Both the position numbers and the translations under genes were made by a program. Below are positions 20,736 through 30,354 of a DNA stretch of 64,000 nucleotides, one piece after another. Every line of letters begins with the position of its first letter. Position 1 is the first letter of the stretch. The notes under the pieces were generated by a model, which made no database searches, had not been told where the DNA came from, and worked only from the letters and a program-made list of their open reading frames with translations. The DNA lies in contig CAUYUJ010001403.1 of assembly GCA_963575745.1 (NCBI GenBank), positions 418,501 through 482,500 of the forward strand. The letters run 5' to 3'. This DNA is from Prorocentrum cordatum. Lineage: Eukaryota > Sar > Dinophyceae > Prorocentrales > Prorocentraceae.

Positions 20736-20754
20736 TCATAGTCCCACGATGAGC

Positions 20755-21130
20755 AGTGCGGCCGGGACCTGGGTGCTCCAACCATGCCGCCGAGCTTGCT
20801 CGCAGGTGAGCGCGGCACATCAGCAGCACCATCGCCTGCAGCAGCACGTTGCCCAACTGAAGCTGCAGCATCTGCCTCGGCGTCGCGCTGGCGATGCTCC
20901 AGTAGGCCTTGTGTTTGCTCAACGGTGGTGGCCCTGGCTGGTCCGACCATCTTGCCGCACTCCACGTTTGACAAGGCGAGCCGCCGCCGTTGATGAACAC
21001 CTGTCTCGAGTGGATCGCGTCCGTGAAAATTGCCAAGCGTTGGAACTTCATCAGGTCGCACCCGTCGGAGTCCATCGCCGCGTCAATGCTCAATGCGGTG
21101 ATCTGGACCGTCGCGTGCACTTCTGTGTGT
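20755..21130 (-). pseudogene. C5-methyltransferase-like / retroelement-associated fragment
   Basis: Read on the - strand: ALSIDAAMDSDGCDLMKF, then FINGGGSPCQTWSAARW, then LLQAMVLLMCRAHLR and AAWLEHPGP. GGSPCQTWS resembles motif IV (PCQ) and LEHP the position of motif VI of cytosine-C5 DNA methyltransferases; similar 'PCxTWSxAR...EHP' proteins occur in dinoflagellate mobile-element ORFs. No S-adenosylmethionine motif I is visible and the flanking frame is composition-like. It could be another domain that only looks similar. Confidence 0.4.
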
Positions 21131-21430
21131 ATACGCCGTGGAGCTCTGGAGACAGTCCTGGGTGTCGCCACGGCGGCGCACCCCACAGCACAGTTTGAGC
21201 GCCTCTGCCCTCCCCGGTCCTCCACGACACGGAGGAGGTGGAGGTGCCACTGTACTCTCCGGTCCTGACTGGTCCAGGGCGCACCAGTCCGGGGGGTCCG
21301 GCTCTCGCTGCACTGGCTGCTGGAGCTCCGTCGTCGCCCGCAAGGCCTCGGAGCGGGCGCCCAACGCGTCGCCACAGTCAAGCACGGCTTCTCGGGCCTC
21401 GGAGTTCGTCAGTAGCTACCGCCACTGTCT
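21131..21430. other. Non-coding stretch
   Basis: GC-rich, nothing recognised, between the fragment above and foldback family D copy 2. Confidence 0.4.
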
Positions 21431-21556
21431 TGGCATCGCTCGGACGTGTGCATTTTTTCCTCGGTGGGGACCATCGAGGAGCATCCCGATCATTTGGCAA
21501 AAAACCACGCACGAAACCGAAAAAAACACAGGAAATGGACGTCCGAGCGATGGCCA
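21431..21556. repeat. Foldback family D, copy 2
   Basis: 126 bp, same inverted ends as 12781-12907 (TGGCATCGCTCGGACGT / ACGTCCGAGCGATGGCCA). Flanks CACTGTCT and GCTGT are also shared between the copies, so the element may extend a few bases further on each side. Confidence 0.8.
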
Positions 21557-22007
21557 GCTGTATGTTGCCAGCTGCGTCAGGGGCCCAGCCGCTCGCACAG
21601 CCAGGACACCCACCCTTCTCCTGAAGCCCCCCTTGGGGAGGGGCGTTGTTGCTGCAGGTGCCTCGGACTTTGCTGGCAGTCCGTCTTCCACTGTCAGCAC
21701 GAGGCAAAACGGTGAGGCGACTGCAAGTGTGGACTCGTGCCCCCCCCCCTATGTCAGCATAATCACTTGGCACAGCACGGGCAGTGCCAGCGTACCGTGG
21801 CCTGCTGCTGCTGCTGCCGCTGCCGCTGCCGCTGCTGCTGCTGCTGCTCTAGCGGCGGCGGCGACGGCGGCCCATATCGCCTGCCCGGCCGAAGTGACGG
21901 GAGGAGAAGGGAGGAGGGAGGAGGAGGGAGAGCGAGGGAGGGAGGAGCAGGAGGAGGGAGAGGAAGAGCAGGAGCAGTGGACCTCTCCCAGCTGTCCCTG
22001 CCAATAG
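21557..22007. other. Intron 2, 3' part
   Basis: Holds a CTG/GCC trinucleotide run (about 21800-21850) and a GGA-rich tract (21897-21975), then a short pyrimidine-rich stretch (CCTCTCCCAGCTGTCCCTGCC) before the AATAG acceptor of exon 3. Confidence 0.6.
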
Positions 22008-22166
22008 GTGGTCCATCTGCGACGTCGGCAGCTTGGCGGCGGTCCGGGCCGGCCAGCTCCCCGGCTGGGCCTACAAGCAGGACCACCGGCACCTGTCGGG
22101 GGCCGCCGGCTGGATGGAGGCCTGGGACGGCTCGTGGCGGGAGCCGGAGATCGAGGTCTGCTTCAG
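22008..22166 (+). CDS. Host gene exon 3 (B module 1)
   Basis: Begins G|TGG TCC ATC TGC in phase 2, completing the Arg codon of exon 2: R-WSICDVGSLAAVRAGQLPG. Then GWAYKQDHRHLSGAAGWMEA and WDGSWREPEIEVCF. The same WxxCD...GWAY...H...GW...W series is in exons 5 and 7-8. It ends CTTCAG|gccccgg, a GC donor, phase 2, 159 nt. Exon 4 supplies the third base. The intron before it is about 10.4 kb because LINE-1 sits in it. Confidence 0.72.
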
Positions 22167-22349
22167 GCCCCGGGAGCTGGCCGAGACCTCCCGCCGTCGT
22201 CTGCGTCGTCGTCGTGGTTGTGGTCGTTGTTGTCGCTGCGGTCGTCGTCGAGGCCGCTGTCGTCGTCGACGTTGGCTTCTGAGAGGCCCCGGCGCCTTCT
22301 TGGAAGGCCCCTCCCCCTGCCACACGTGTCTCCGTCTATCGCCCTTGCC

Positions 22350-22605
22350 AGCGTTTTTTCTTTCGCGGGGGCCCCGGTGTGGTGACCACGTCGTGTGCTG
22401 AGTCAGATCACCGCACCGTTTTGGGACTCGGGTCGTTCCCGGAGGACGTCTCGGGCGACGGGGGCCGCCAGGGTCCCACAACCGTGCGGTGACGGACCGC
22501 GCGGTGAGGTCTTTTGGGGTCCCGAGGTCCCCGCGCGTTCTGTCACCGCACGGCTTTGGGGCCCCCCACTATCACCGATGTTCGACCTCCAGGGGCCGCT
22601 CCTGG
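22350..22605. repeat. GCGGTGA/TCACCGC repeat family F, copy 1
   Basis: Alternating complementary words: ATCACCGCACCGTTTTGGGA, GTGCGGTGACGGACCGCGCG, TCACCGCACGGCTTTGGGGC. Copy 2 is at 23031-23285 in the duplicated unit; a diverged copy lies at 50515-50740. It can fold through the repeated ACCGCAC/GTGCGGT pairs. Confidence 0.7.
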
Positions 22606-22784
22606 GCCTGCAGAGACCATTCGGCAACGGTCTGGGGTGGACACCTGGCCCAGGGGCAGGGGTTGAACCACGTCGTTCTGCACGCATCCGGAGCAGTGCG
22701 ACGCAGGAGATCTGGGGAGCGGGGCGGGGCGAGGGGGTCGGCCTTCTGATAAGACCGGGGTCTTCGCCAGGATCGGACCTACGC

Positions 22785-22960
22785 TGTCGTCGTCGTCATC
22801 GCAGTCGTCCACAGTCGTCGTCGTCGTCGTCGTCGGAGTCGTCCGCGCCGTCGTCGTCGAAGTCGTCCGCGCCGTCGTCGTCTGCGTCGTCGTCGTGGTT
22901 GTGGTCGTTGTTGTCGCTGCGGTCGTCGTCGAGGCCGCTGTCGTCGTCGACGTTGGCTTC
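22785..22960. repeat. GTC/GTCGTC microsatellite
   Basis: TCGTCG trinucleotide tract with a few interruptions; repeated at 23465-23640 in the second duplication unit. Confidence 0.9.
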
Positions 22961-23690
22961 TGAGAGGCCCCGGCGCCTTCTTGGAAGGCCCCTCCCCCTG
23001 CAGCACGTGTCTCCGTCTATCGCCCTTGCCAGCGTTTTTTCTTTCGCGGGGGCCCCGGTGTGGTGACCACGTCGTGTGCTGAGTCAGATCACCGCACCGT
23101 TTTGGGACTCGGGTCGTTCCCGGAGGACGTCTCGGGCGACGGGGGCCGCCAGGGTCCCACAACCGTGCGGTGACGGACCGCGCGGTGAGGTCTTTTGGGG
23201 TCCCGAGGTCCCCGCGCGTTCTGTCACCGCACGGCTTTGGGGCCCCCCACTATCACCGATGTTCGACCTCCCGGGGCCGCTCCTGGGCCTGCAGAGACCA
23301 TTCGGCAACGGTCTGGGGTGGACACCTGGCCCAGGGGCAGGGGTTGAACCACGTCGTTCTGCACGCATCCGGAGCAGTGCGACGCAGGAGATCTGGGGAG
23401 CGGGGCGGGGCGAGGGGGTCGGCCTTCTGAGAAGACCGGGGTCTTCGCCAGGATCGGACCTACGCTGTCGTCGTCGTCATCGCAGTCGTCCACAGTCGTC
23501 GTCGTCGTCGTCGTCGTCGGAGTCGTCCGCGCCGTCGTCGTCGAAGTCGTCCGCGCCGTCGTCGTCTGCGTCGTCGTCGTGGTTGTGGTCGTTGTTGTCG
23601 CTGCGGTCGTCGTCGAGGCCGCTGTCGTCGTCGACGTTGGCTTCTGAGAGGCCCCGGCGCCTTCTTGGAAGGCCGCTCCCCCTGCCACAC

Positions 23691-23875
23691 GTGCCCATTC
23701 GCGCAGCGCGAGTCCGATAGCAGGGAGGCAGGCCAGTCCCAATGGTAAGGCTGATCAGATATATGAGGGAATTAGCCTGGCGAAGGACCCAACCATATGC
23801 AGCTGCGTGTACCGCACGGATATGAGACGAAGGAGGGGGCACGCAAACTAGGCCCCTTCTTCTCATAGGCACCGC
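23691..23875. other. Intron 3, spacer
   Basis: Unique sequence between the 680-bp duplication and the 89/90-bp array; nothing recognised. Confidence 0.4.
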
Positions 23876-25005
23876 GCCACTGGGGCCTTCGGTGGAGCTC
23901 CCTATGGGGCCACGAAACGTGTGAAGGGTGTGCCGAAATGGGTGGTGGGGAGGCATGCGGACCCTGCCACTGGGGCCTTCGGTGGAGCTCCCTATGGGGC
24001 CACGAAACGTGTGAGGGGTGTGCCGAAATGGGTGGTGGGGAGGCATGCGAACGCAGCCACTGGGGCCTTCGGTGGAGCTCCCTATGGGGCCACGAAACGT
24101 GTGAGGGGTGTGCCGAAATGGGTGGTGGGGAGCCACTGGGGCCTTCGGTGGAGCTCCCTATGGGGCCACGAAACGTATGAGGGGTGTGCCGAAATGGGTG
24201 GTGGGGACGCATGCGAACGCAACCACTGGGGCCCCTTCGGTGGAGCTCCCTATGGGGCCACGAAACGTGTGAGGGGTGGGCCGAAATGGGCGAGGGGCGG
24301 CATGCCAACTCTGCCACTGGGGCCTTCGGTGGAGCTCATTATGGGGCCACGAAACGTGTCAAGGGTGTGTCGACATGGGTGGCGCGGACGCATGCGAACC
24401 CTGCCACTGGGGCCGTCGGTGGAACTCCCAATGGGGCCACGAAACGTGTGAGGGGTGTGCAAAAGTGGGTGGGGGCGGCATGCGAACCCTGCCACGGGGG
24501 CCTTCGGTAGAGCACCCTATGGGGCCACGAAATGCGTGAGGGGTGTGCCAAAGTGGGGTGGGGGCGGCATGCGAACCCTGCCACTGGGGCCGTCGGTGGA
24601 GCTCCCTATGGGGCCACGAAACGTGTGAGGGGTGTGCCAAAGTGAGATGGGGGCGGCATGCGAACCCTGCCACTGGGGCCTTCGGTGGAGCTCCCTATGA
24701 GGCCACGAAACGTGTGAGGGGTGTGCCAAAGTGGGGCGGGGGCGGCATGCGAACCCTGCCACTGGGGCCTTCGGTGGAGCTACCTATGGGGCCACGAAAC
24801 GTGTGAGGGGTGTGCCAAAGTGGGGTGGGGGCGGCATGCGAACCCTGCCACTGGGGCCTTCGGTGGAGCTACCTATGGGGCCACGAAACGTGTGAGGGGT
24901 GTGCCAAAGTGGGGTGGGGGCGGCATGCGAACCCTGCCACTGGGGCCTTCGGTGGAGCTCCCTATGGGGCCACGAAACGTGTGAGGGGTGTGCGGAAATG
25001 GGAAC
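23876..25005 (+). repeat. 89/90-bp tandem array, 13 copies
   Basis: Unit: GCCACTGGGGCCTTCGGTGG, AGCTCCCTATGGGGCCACGA, AACGTGTGAGGGGTGTGCCG, then AAATGGGTGGTGGGGAGGCATGCGAACC-like. Early units are 90 bp (one shortened to 76), later ones 89 bp with AAAGTGGGGTGGGGGCGGCATGCGAACC-type 3' part, so the array has two diverged halves. Thirteen ATGGGGCCACGAAA-type blocks were counted (one reads ATGAGGCC). In the 90-bp half a frame stays open on both strands. No unit resembles a protein domain. Confidence 0.92.
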
Positions 25006-25009
25006 TAAT

Positions 25010-25365
<356 letters not shown>

Positions 25366-25690
25366 ATGACGGCGATGGGAGGAGGGTGGAGAGGAGGAGG
25401 AGGAGAGGAGAGGAGAGGAGAGGAGACGCGGGGCGCTGTCTCTTCAAAACGAGGACCCAACACCACAGGATGGTTGGGAAAAACATGCAATAATCCTCGA
25501 TGGCCACGAAGATCTTGAACATAGGAGAGATGGAAGAGGAAGACGAGCATCCAGAAAGTGTGGGGCATCCTGGAATTTGTGTCTGCTTAACTATCTGTGT
25601 GTCCCTGGGCCCCTTCACCGAAGGCCGGCCGCTGAAGTCGTCAGCCTCTTCTCCTCCACGGAAAAAACTACGCTCGGGAACTGCGGCTTG
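25366..25690. other. Intron 3, non-coding
   Basis: GAG-rich stretch (25380-25430), then unique sequence. CAACACCACAGGATGGTTGGG echoes GACAGGATGGTTGGGAAC near 25235. Nothing else seen. Confidence 0.4.
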
Positions 25691-25890
25691 GCGTGTCGCG
25701 CCGCCGTTTCTGGCCCACCACGCTTCGGCGCGACACGCTAGTCACGTCCCCAATCCCAAGGCGCCAACGTCCGGAGCGTTTCCCAGCCCCCCTCCCCGCA
25801 GAGCGGAGCGACACGCTGCCAGCTCGCTGGGCATAGCGTGTCGCGGGGGCCGGCGCCCCGACACGCGAAGCAAGTGTTCCCGACCGTATC
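25691..25890. repeat. GCGTGTCGC inverted-repeat family G, copy 2
   Basis: Best preserved copy. GCGTGTCGCGCC (25691-25702) and GGCGCGACACGC (25727-25738) are perfect 12-base complements. A second set is GAGCGACACGCT (25806-25817) with AGCGTGTCGCG (25835-25845), and GCGTGTCGCGGGGGC pairs with CGCCCCGACACGC up to 25866. About 200 bp, two adjacent hairpins. Confidence 0.85.
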
Positions 25891-26028
25891 TTTTCGGAGG
25901 GCCGTGCAGAGTTCTTGGTCGACGCTGGACCCCCCGTCCCTGGTGCGCGAAGCACGCCGTGGGCAGAGAGGGTTCAGCGCCAAGAGCTCCGCGCGGACCT
26001 CTGCAAGTGTATTACGCCGTTTCTTGGT
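25891..26028. other. Intron 3, spacer
   Basis: Unique GC-rich sequence, nothing recognised. Confidence 0.4.
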
Positions 26029-26236
26029 AAGGCTTTCTTCGGGCTGCGCACAGACAGCCCCCCGAGGTAGTCCTGGCTGGCCTCAACAAGCCCCCCGAGC
26101 AGTCCAGGGTGGTCTCAACATCTCAACCCAGGGGCGCTCCGCGCCCCAGGGACGACGCCGTAGGCGGCGCCAGCCAGGGCGTTGAGACTGGCCTGGACTA
26201 CTTCGCGGGGGGCTGTCTGTGCGAACCCGAAGCTTT
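26029..26236. repeat. Long-arm foldback element (unnamed, single copy here)
   Basis: GCGCACAGACAGCCCCCCGA starting at 26046 is complementary to CGGGGGGCTGTCTGTGCG ending at 26223, and the match continues inward through GTAGTCC and GGCCTCAAC / GTTGAGACTGGCC, and outward through CTTCGGG / CCCGAAG. Arms of about 43-55 bases, loop containing GGGGCGCTCCGCGCCCC. It lies 130 bp before exon 4. Confidence 0.8.
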
Positions 26237-26367
26237 GCTGTCGCTGCTTGGTCTTCTCTGGCCAGCCCCTACTTTGAAACCATCGTTGCTTGGTGTTCTC
26301 TTGCCAGCCCCTACCTCGAAGACGAGCTCCTGGAAGATCGGTTGTCTGGCAGGCCTGATCCCCTCAG

Positions 26368-26565
26368 GTCGGCAGCGGGCCACAAGCCCCAGTGGGAGGA
26401 CCCCACGGCGCAGCAGGCCGTGAGCGCCGTGGAGTTCCGGGGATTCGCCATGCGGGAGCTCAGCGCCCGCTACCTGCTGAGGCCGTCGGAGATGCTGCAG
26501 GGCAAGCCCAGCTACTGGGACCCCTCTGGCGTGTACTTCTTATACTGGCAGCAGCAGATGAGGAG
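26368..26565 (+). CDS. Host gene exon 4 (complete A module 2)
   Basis: After CCCTCAG, phase 2: SAAGHKPQWEDPTAQQAVSA, VEFRGFAMRELSARYLLRPS, EMLQGKPSYWDPSGVYFLYW, QQQMR and a split Arg codon. This one exon carries what exons 1 and 2 carry separately, which supports the intron between those two. Ends ATGAGGAG|gtccca, GT donor, phase 2, 198 nt. The 5' limit rests on the AG and phase. Confidence 0.75.
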
Positions 26566-27442
26566 GTCCCAGACCTCCAGCGATGTGAGTTTGTTCAATC
26601 CGGATGTTTTTCTCGATGTCGGCCTTCGGGGGCCGTTATCGTCATCGGCCCCGCGAGTGCGGGACCATCAAAAACGGATCCGCGACGAAAGAAATCCCTC
26701 GGGAAAGCGGTCTGGTCTTTTGCGGCCGCGGATTGAAAGACGCATACGTGCATCCCCAGGCCGAGAGTTGTTTTCTCATGCGACTACAATATGAGAACAC
26801 CGATTGATCCAATTGGATCCCTTTTCGGGTATGCGACAGTGTCGTGGATCTTATTTCTGTCTTGCGCGGATCCAATTTCCCGTGTGTGGAAAACGAACAG
26901 ATCCATTCATTTTTCGGGAATGTTTATATATAATTAGTAGCATCCCAGACCCAGGGAAAATGGGATCCGCGGGGCACCACGCGTGAAGCACCATGGTATC
27001 CACGGATGTATGGACCTGCTGACCAAAGCTATGATTCTACGGGGAGGGGGGGGTCTTCCCAGGACGAAGAGTGGAGAGTGGAAGGAGGAGTGAGGAGGCA
27101 CGAGGAGGGGGGTACATGTATCCGCTCACCTGAGGGGCACGTCGCTTCCGACGTTTGGGGCTCCAGAGGAAAATCTTTCGGCCTGCGTAAGTTTTGGCGG
27201 ATGTCAGGGGTCGGAGAAGCCAAGAGATCCCGCAAGCACAGACGCTCCGGCGTCCTGGCTCCGCCCCCGAAACCCTGGCTAGCGCTCTCGGCGCCACCCC
27301 TGGCGCGCACCCTGGACGGGATGTGAAGATGGGGCCCAGGGCCGGCAGAATGAGCGCCTGCGGACGCACGGGGGGACCCGTCCTATGTCGCCACGCTGTT
27401 TGTTCCGACATGCGGCCTCAGGTATTGGGTGAGGACGCCTGG
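26566..27442. other. Intron 4, 5' part
   Basis: Begins gtccca. Contains unique sequence with several GGATCC-bearing inverted pieces (about 26670-26900, CGGATC/GATCCG) and an AT-richer stretch near 26920. No gene or known repeat recognised. Confidence 0.45.
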
Positions 27443-27600
27443 CAAACGCCGCCTCGGGCGCGGTGGATTTGCCGCGGGATTGCAGCGGCGCCAACTGCGT
27501 CTCCTCGCGCGCGGGACGCAGGGTCTGCCGCGGGTTTGCCGTGGCGTCGGCGTCGCCCACATTGGGCGCGTCGAGAACAACCGACGCGGCATCATATCGA
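27443..27600 (+). repeat. Dispersed repeat family E, copy 2
   Basis: Same layout and orientation as 5193-5350, with GCCGCCTCGGGCGCGG, CGCGCGGGACGCAGGG, GGTTTGCCGTGGCGTCGGCG and TTGGGCGCGTCGAGAACAA. Confidence 0.6.
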
Positions 27601-27731
27601 CGATCTCTCGAGGGGTGTCGAAGCCGAGGGGTCCGCAACCTATAGGAAGGCCCACAGCTCCCCCTGGTTGTGGCTGCCCTGGGACGCCCGAAGGCTCGCT
27701 GCCCAGATGTTGGCTCCTGGCCCCCCGCGAG

Positions 27732-27875
27732 GTGGGCCATCTGCGACCTCAAGTGCATCGAGGCGGTCCGGGAGGGCCAGTGCCCCGGCTGGGCGTACCG
27801 GCGCGACTCGGGGCACTTTGCCAACGCCTGCGGCTGGGTGGAGATGAGAGACAGCGAGTGGACGGACGCGAAGGT
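27732..27875 (+). CDS. Host gene exon 5 (B module 2)
   Basis: After CCGCGAG, phase 2: G|TGG, giving R-WAICDLKCIEAVREGQCPG, WAYRRDSGHFANACGWVEMR, DSEWTDAKV. Best preserved B module. The 3' end is ambiguous: AAG|gtgcgg at 27873 (phase 0, GT) or GT|gcggga at 27875 (phase 2, GC); the second agrees with a phase-2 start of exon 6 at 31025. Confidence 0.75.
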
Positions 27876-27879
27876 GCGG

Positions 27880-27984
27880 GAGGATGGGGGCGCCAGAGGA
27901 GCAGGAGGAGGGGGACTTCTCTGGAGGGCCAGTTTTTTGAGCATGCTTGAGCTTTCCGGGGGAGGGGCCGGCGCTGGAGAAAAT
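27880..27984. other. Intron 5, start
   Basis: Purine-rich unique sequence leading into the GAG tract. Confidence 0.4.
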
Positions 27985-28195
27985 GGGGAGGAGGAGGAGG
28001 AGGAGGAGGAGGAGGAGGAGGGAGACGAGGATTGGAGGAGGAGGAGGGAGGAGGAGGGGAGGAGGAGAAGGAGGAGGAGGAGGGAGAGCAGGGTAGGAGG
28101 AGGAGGAGGGAGGAGGAGGAGGGAGGAGGAGGAGGAGGAGGGAGGAGGAGGAGGAGGGGGAGGAGGGGGGGAAAGAGAAGGGAGGAGTTTGCTGG
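27985..28195. repeat. GAG/GGA microsatellite
   Basis: About 210 bases of GGA, GAG and GGG triplets. Open frames on either strand here are composition effects. Confidence 0.95.
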
Positions 28196-28331
28196 ATGTG
28201 GGGCCCCCTGGGTGCGAAGCCTGGCCCGCCAGGGCGACGGCGCACTGGCGCACAAAGTGCCGCGCTCTCTCGCCGTTCTCGGCCTCGCGTCGCGGCGGCG
28301 AGCGAGGGGGGGAAGCGAGAAGGAGCGGGCC

Positions 28332-28522
28332 TACTCGGGGCTCGAAAAGGGGATCGACTGCAGAATTGGTTTACCCCGAAATTCATTTTGCCGTCGGATC
28401 TACGAGAAGTGCGTGGAATGTTCCGTAGACCTCGAAGCATCCTGCGTATTTCTCGTAGATTCGACAAAGAAATGAATGTTGGGGTCAATCAATTCTGTAG
28501 TCGATCCCCTACTCGACGAGTG
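28332..28522. repeat. Long-arm foldback element
   Basis: Arms of about 70 bases: 28332-28408 (with GGGGATCGACTGCAGAATTG, ATTCATTTTG and GGATCTACGAGAA) against the complement of 28450-28522 (TTCTCGTAGATTCG, GAAATGAATG, CAATTCTGTAGTCGATCCCC). The loop is about 40 bases. Foldback family B copy 3 begins at its end. Confidence 0.82.
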
Positions 28523-28660
28523 CGGCGGGGCTTCCCAGAAGGCCTTCAGCCTTCTGAGCGGTTTTCTGCGTTTCCCAGGAGGGCTGAGACAATTTCTCAG
28601 AAGGCCAGAGTTCATTCCGGCCTTCTGAGAAGGCCCGCCCCCCCTCAACTTCCCCCCTGG
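28522..28660. repeat. Foldback family B, copy 3
   Basis: CAGAAGGCCTTCAGCCTTCTG palindrome, TTTCTCAGAAGGCCAGAG and GGCCTTCTGAGAAGGCC. Shorter than the copy at 5555. Confidence 0.65.
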
Positions 28661-28780
28661 GCGCGCCGCCCACCGGGGAACCCTCACCTGACCCCAGGAC
28701 GGCAGAAAGACGGCTCGGGTCGAAAAGCTGGCCCGGGGGAAGGGGTCGGGACATCTCGGGGACCCAGTATGGATCTCTCG

Positions 28781-28973
28781 TCTGCACGTAAGAGTGACCC
28801 CTCGCCGGAGTGACCCTTGGTGCCGGCCCACTCGGGTCCCCCAATCGCCGAACTTGATGGGATAGTAGCGTCTTGCGCGCTTGTGGTTGGTCCCAGTTTG
28901 GTCCCTCCGCGGCACCTAGAAAACCGCGCACCAAAGGTCACTCTTATCCAGTGTCACTCTTGCGTGTAGCCGA
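28781..28973. repeat. Foldback element with TAAGAGTGACCC arms
   Basis: GCACGTAAGAGTGACCC and GGAGTGACCC near 28784-28816 are complementary to GGTCACTCTTATCC and GTGTCACTCTTGCGTG near 28937-28970. About 190 bp, arms about 33 bases with mismatches. Confidence 0.65.
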
Positions 28974-29334
28974 ATCTTCCTGGATGAGGGCGGAGGAGGG
29001 CTCTCCATGGAGGCATGAAAGGGATCCTGAGGGAAACGCGTCCAAGATCCTGGGGCTGCCCCCAGGACCAACTCTTCATCCTGGGGTGGTTCTCTGATGG
29101 TCTTGGGGTCCGTGGAGGGCCCCTGGGGGCCGAAAACGGCCAACCATTTCCAGGACCCCGTTCTTGGTTCCTTCATGCTCTGGGAACGGGGGGAGAGTGG
29201 AGGAAGGTAGAGACCGCGGTGATATCGACGTGCTCGAAGGGCCTGAAGGTCGAGCTGAGCGGGTTCGGTAAGCAGGAGTTGAACACACAGTACGTCGAGA
29301 GGCCAGACGAGGTGCCGTCCTCATCCACGTGCTC
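28974..29334. other. Intron 5, non-coding
   Basis: Unique sequence with loosely repeated TCCTGGGGC/CCAGGACC words. Nothing else recognised. Confidence 0.4.
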
Positions 29335-29630
29335 CCCCTCTGCATTCGTCATCATCATCAGCAGAAGAATCATCGGCATCCTCGGTGCCCTGGCCCTCTT
29401 TGGCGTCGTAATCGCCTCCATCATCATTGTGATACTACCATGTGTCATCATCCTTCTCCTCCTCATCGACACCACCATCATCATCACTATTATCAACACC
29501 AGCATCCGTTTCCTCGTATTCGTCCTCCTGATCGTCATCATCACCAGCATTTGCATTAGCATCCTGTCGTTCCCACTCCCCACTCCTCATCCTCATTGCC
29601 ATCCTCATCAGCATCATCAGCCGTTTTATT
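29335..29630. repeat. ATC-rich low-complexity tract
   Basis: Irregular CATCATC, CCTCATC and TCGTC triplets over nearly 300 bases, interrupted. Open frames on both strands in it (Ile/Val/Met rich) look like membrane proteins but are products of the repeat. Confidence 0.85.
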
Positions 29631-30354
29631 CTACAGCCAGGCACTCCGCCTGCTGAATGCCAGGGCTCCCCACAGAAAATCAGTAGTCCTGGGTGCTGGA
29701 CTTGAAGGGGGGCCCACGAAGTTCTATATAGATGGACGGTGTACCATAAGATTGCATTTAACATGCTTGAGCTCTCAATCGCCTTGCCTTGCAGTCGGAC
29801 CGTCGAGGTAAGGACTTCTTTGTGTTCGAACGTGGCTCCGTTGTCTTCTTTTGAGCTTATCCACGGGGGCGTTGCAGGGAATCCCAGCGTAATCCGTGTG
29901 GTTTACGAGGCGGCTGGCTCCCCCAGACCTCCAACCTCCAGGGTTGTATTCTGGTTCACGTTTCTCACCCCCTTTCTGCGGCCGTCCTCTTCGCTTGTCC
30001 GTTGTGTGCTCGATTCGCGGTTCCTTTGCCTCGGTCGTTGTTCCGACCGCGTTGGGTGTCCGCCAGCCTCGCGACCAACAAGTTTTCACAGGTTTCGTCG
30101 TTTGCACATCGTTTCTGTGCCTTGGACAGTCGAACAAGTACTCTGAACGAGAAGTTGTCCCTGTCAAAGGGGTCGAGATGTCCAAGAGACATTCGACTCG
30201 AAAGCATTGAGTCGCCAGACGGGCACAGCAGGGGGTCGCTGCGTGACTTGAGACGCGGCTCGTCCCCAATGCCCCAATCAGTGATGGCACGTAGGGGCTC
30301 TTGGCTGTGAGGGGAGATTTTGGTATGCTCCCAGCGGTTATAAGCCCGTCATCG
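29631..30354. other. Intron 5, unique sequence
   Basis: About 720 bases of unique, moderately GC-rich sequence. No exon signature, RNA gene or repeat recognised. Confidence 0.4.

Larger units (their letters stand above)
22190..23690 (+). repeat. 680-bp tandem duplication, two full copies and a third partial
   Basis: The unit starting TGCGTCGTCGTCGTGG at 22202 recurs at 22883 (+681) and 23567 (+684), nearly identical base for base; the 3-base difference is one extra GTC in the microsatellite. Each unit contains a GTC tract, a GAGAGGCCCCGGCGCCTTC block and a GCGGTGA-rich block. Open frames of 223 and 214 codons in it are copies of the same repeat. Confidence 0.9.

Noticed and set aside
22395-23720. 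Two similar genes of 223 and 214 codons
   Set aside because: They are the 680-bp duplication unit read in one frame through a GTC microsatellite.
23876-25005. CRISPR array
   Set aside because: The whole 89/90-bp unit repeats, with no unique spacers between short direct repeats, no cas genes, and the genome is eukaryotic.
29173-29656. Membrane protein (Ile/Val-rich on one strand, Met-rich on the other)
   Set aside because: Hydrophobic character comes from ATC/GAT repeats; both strands are open at once.
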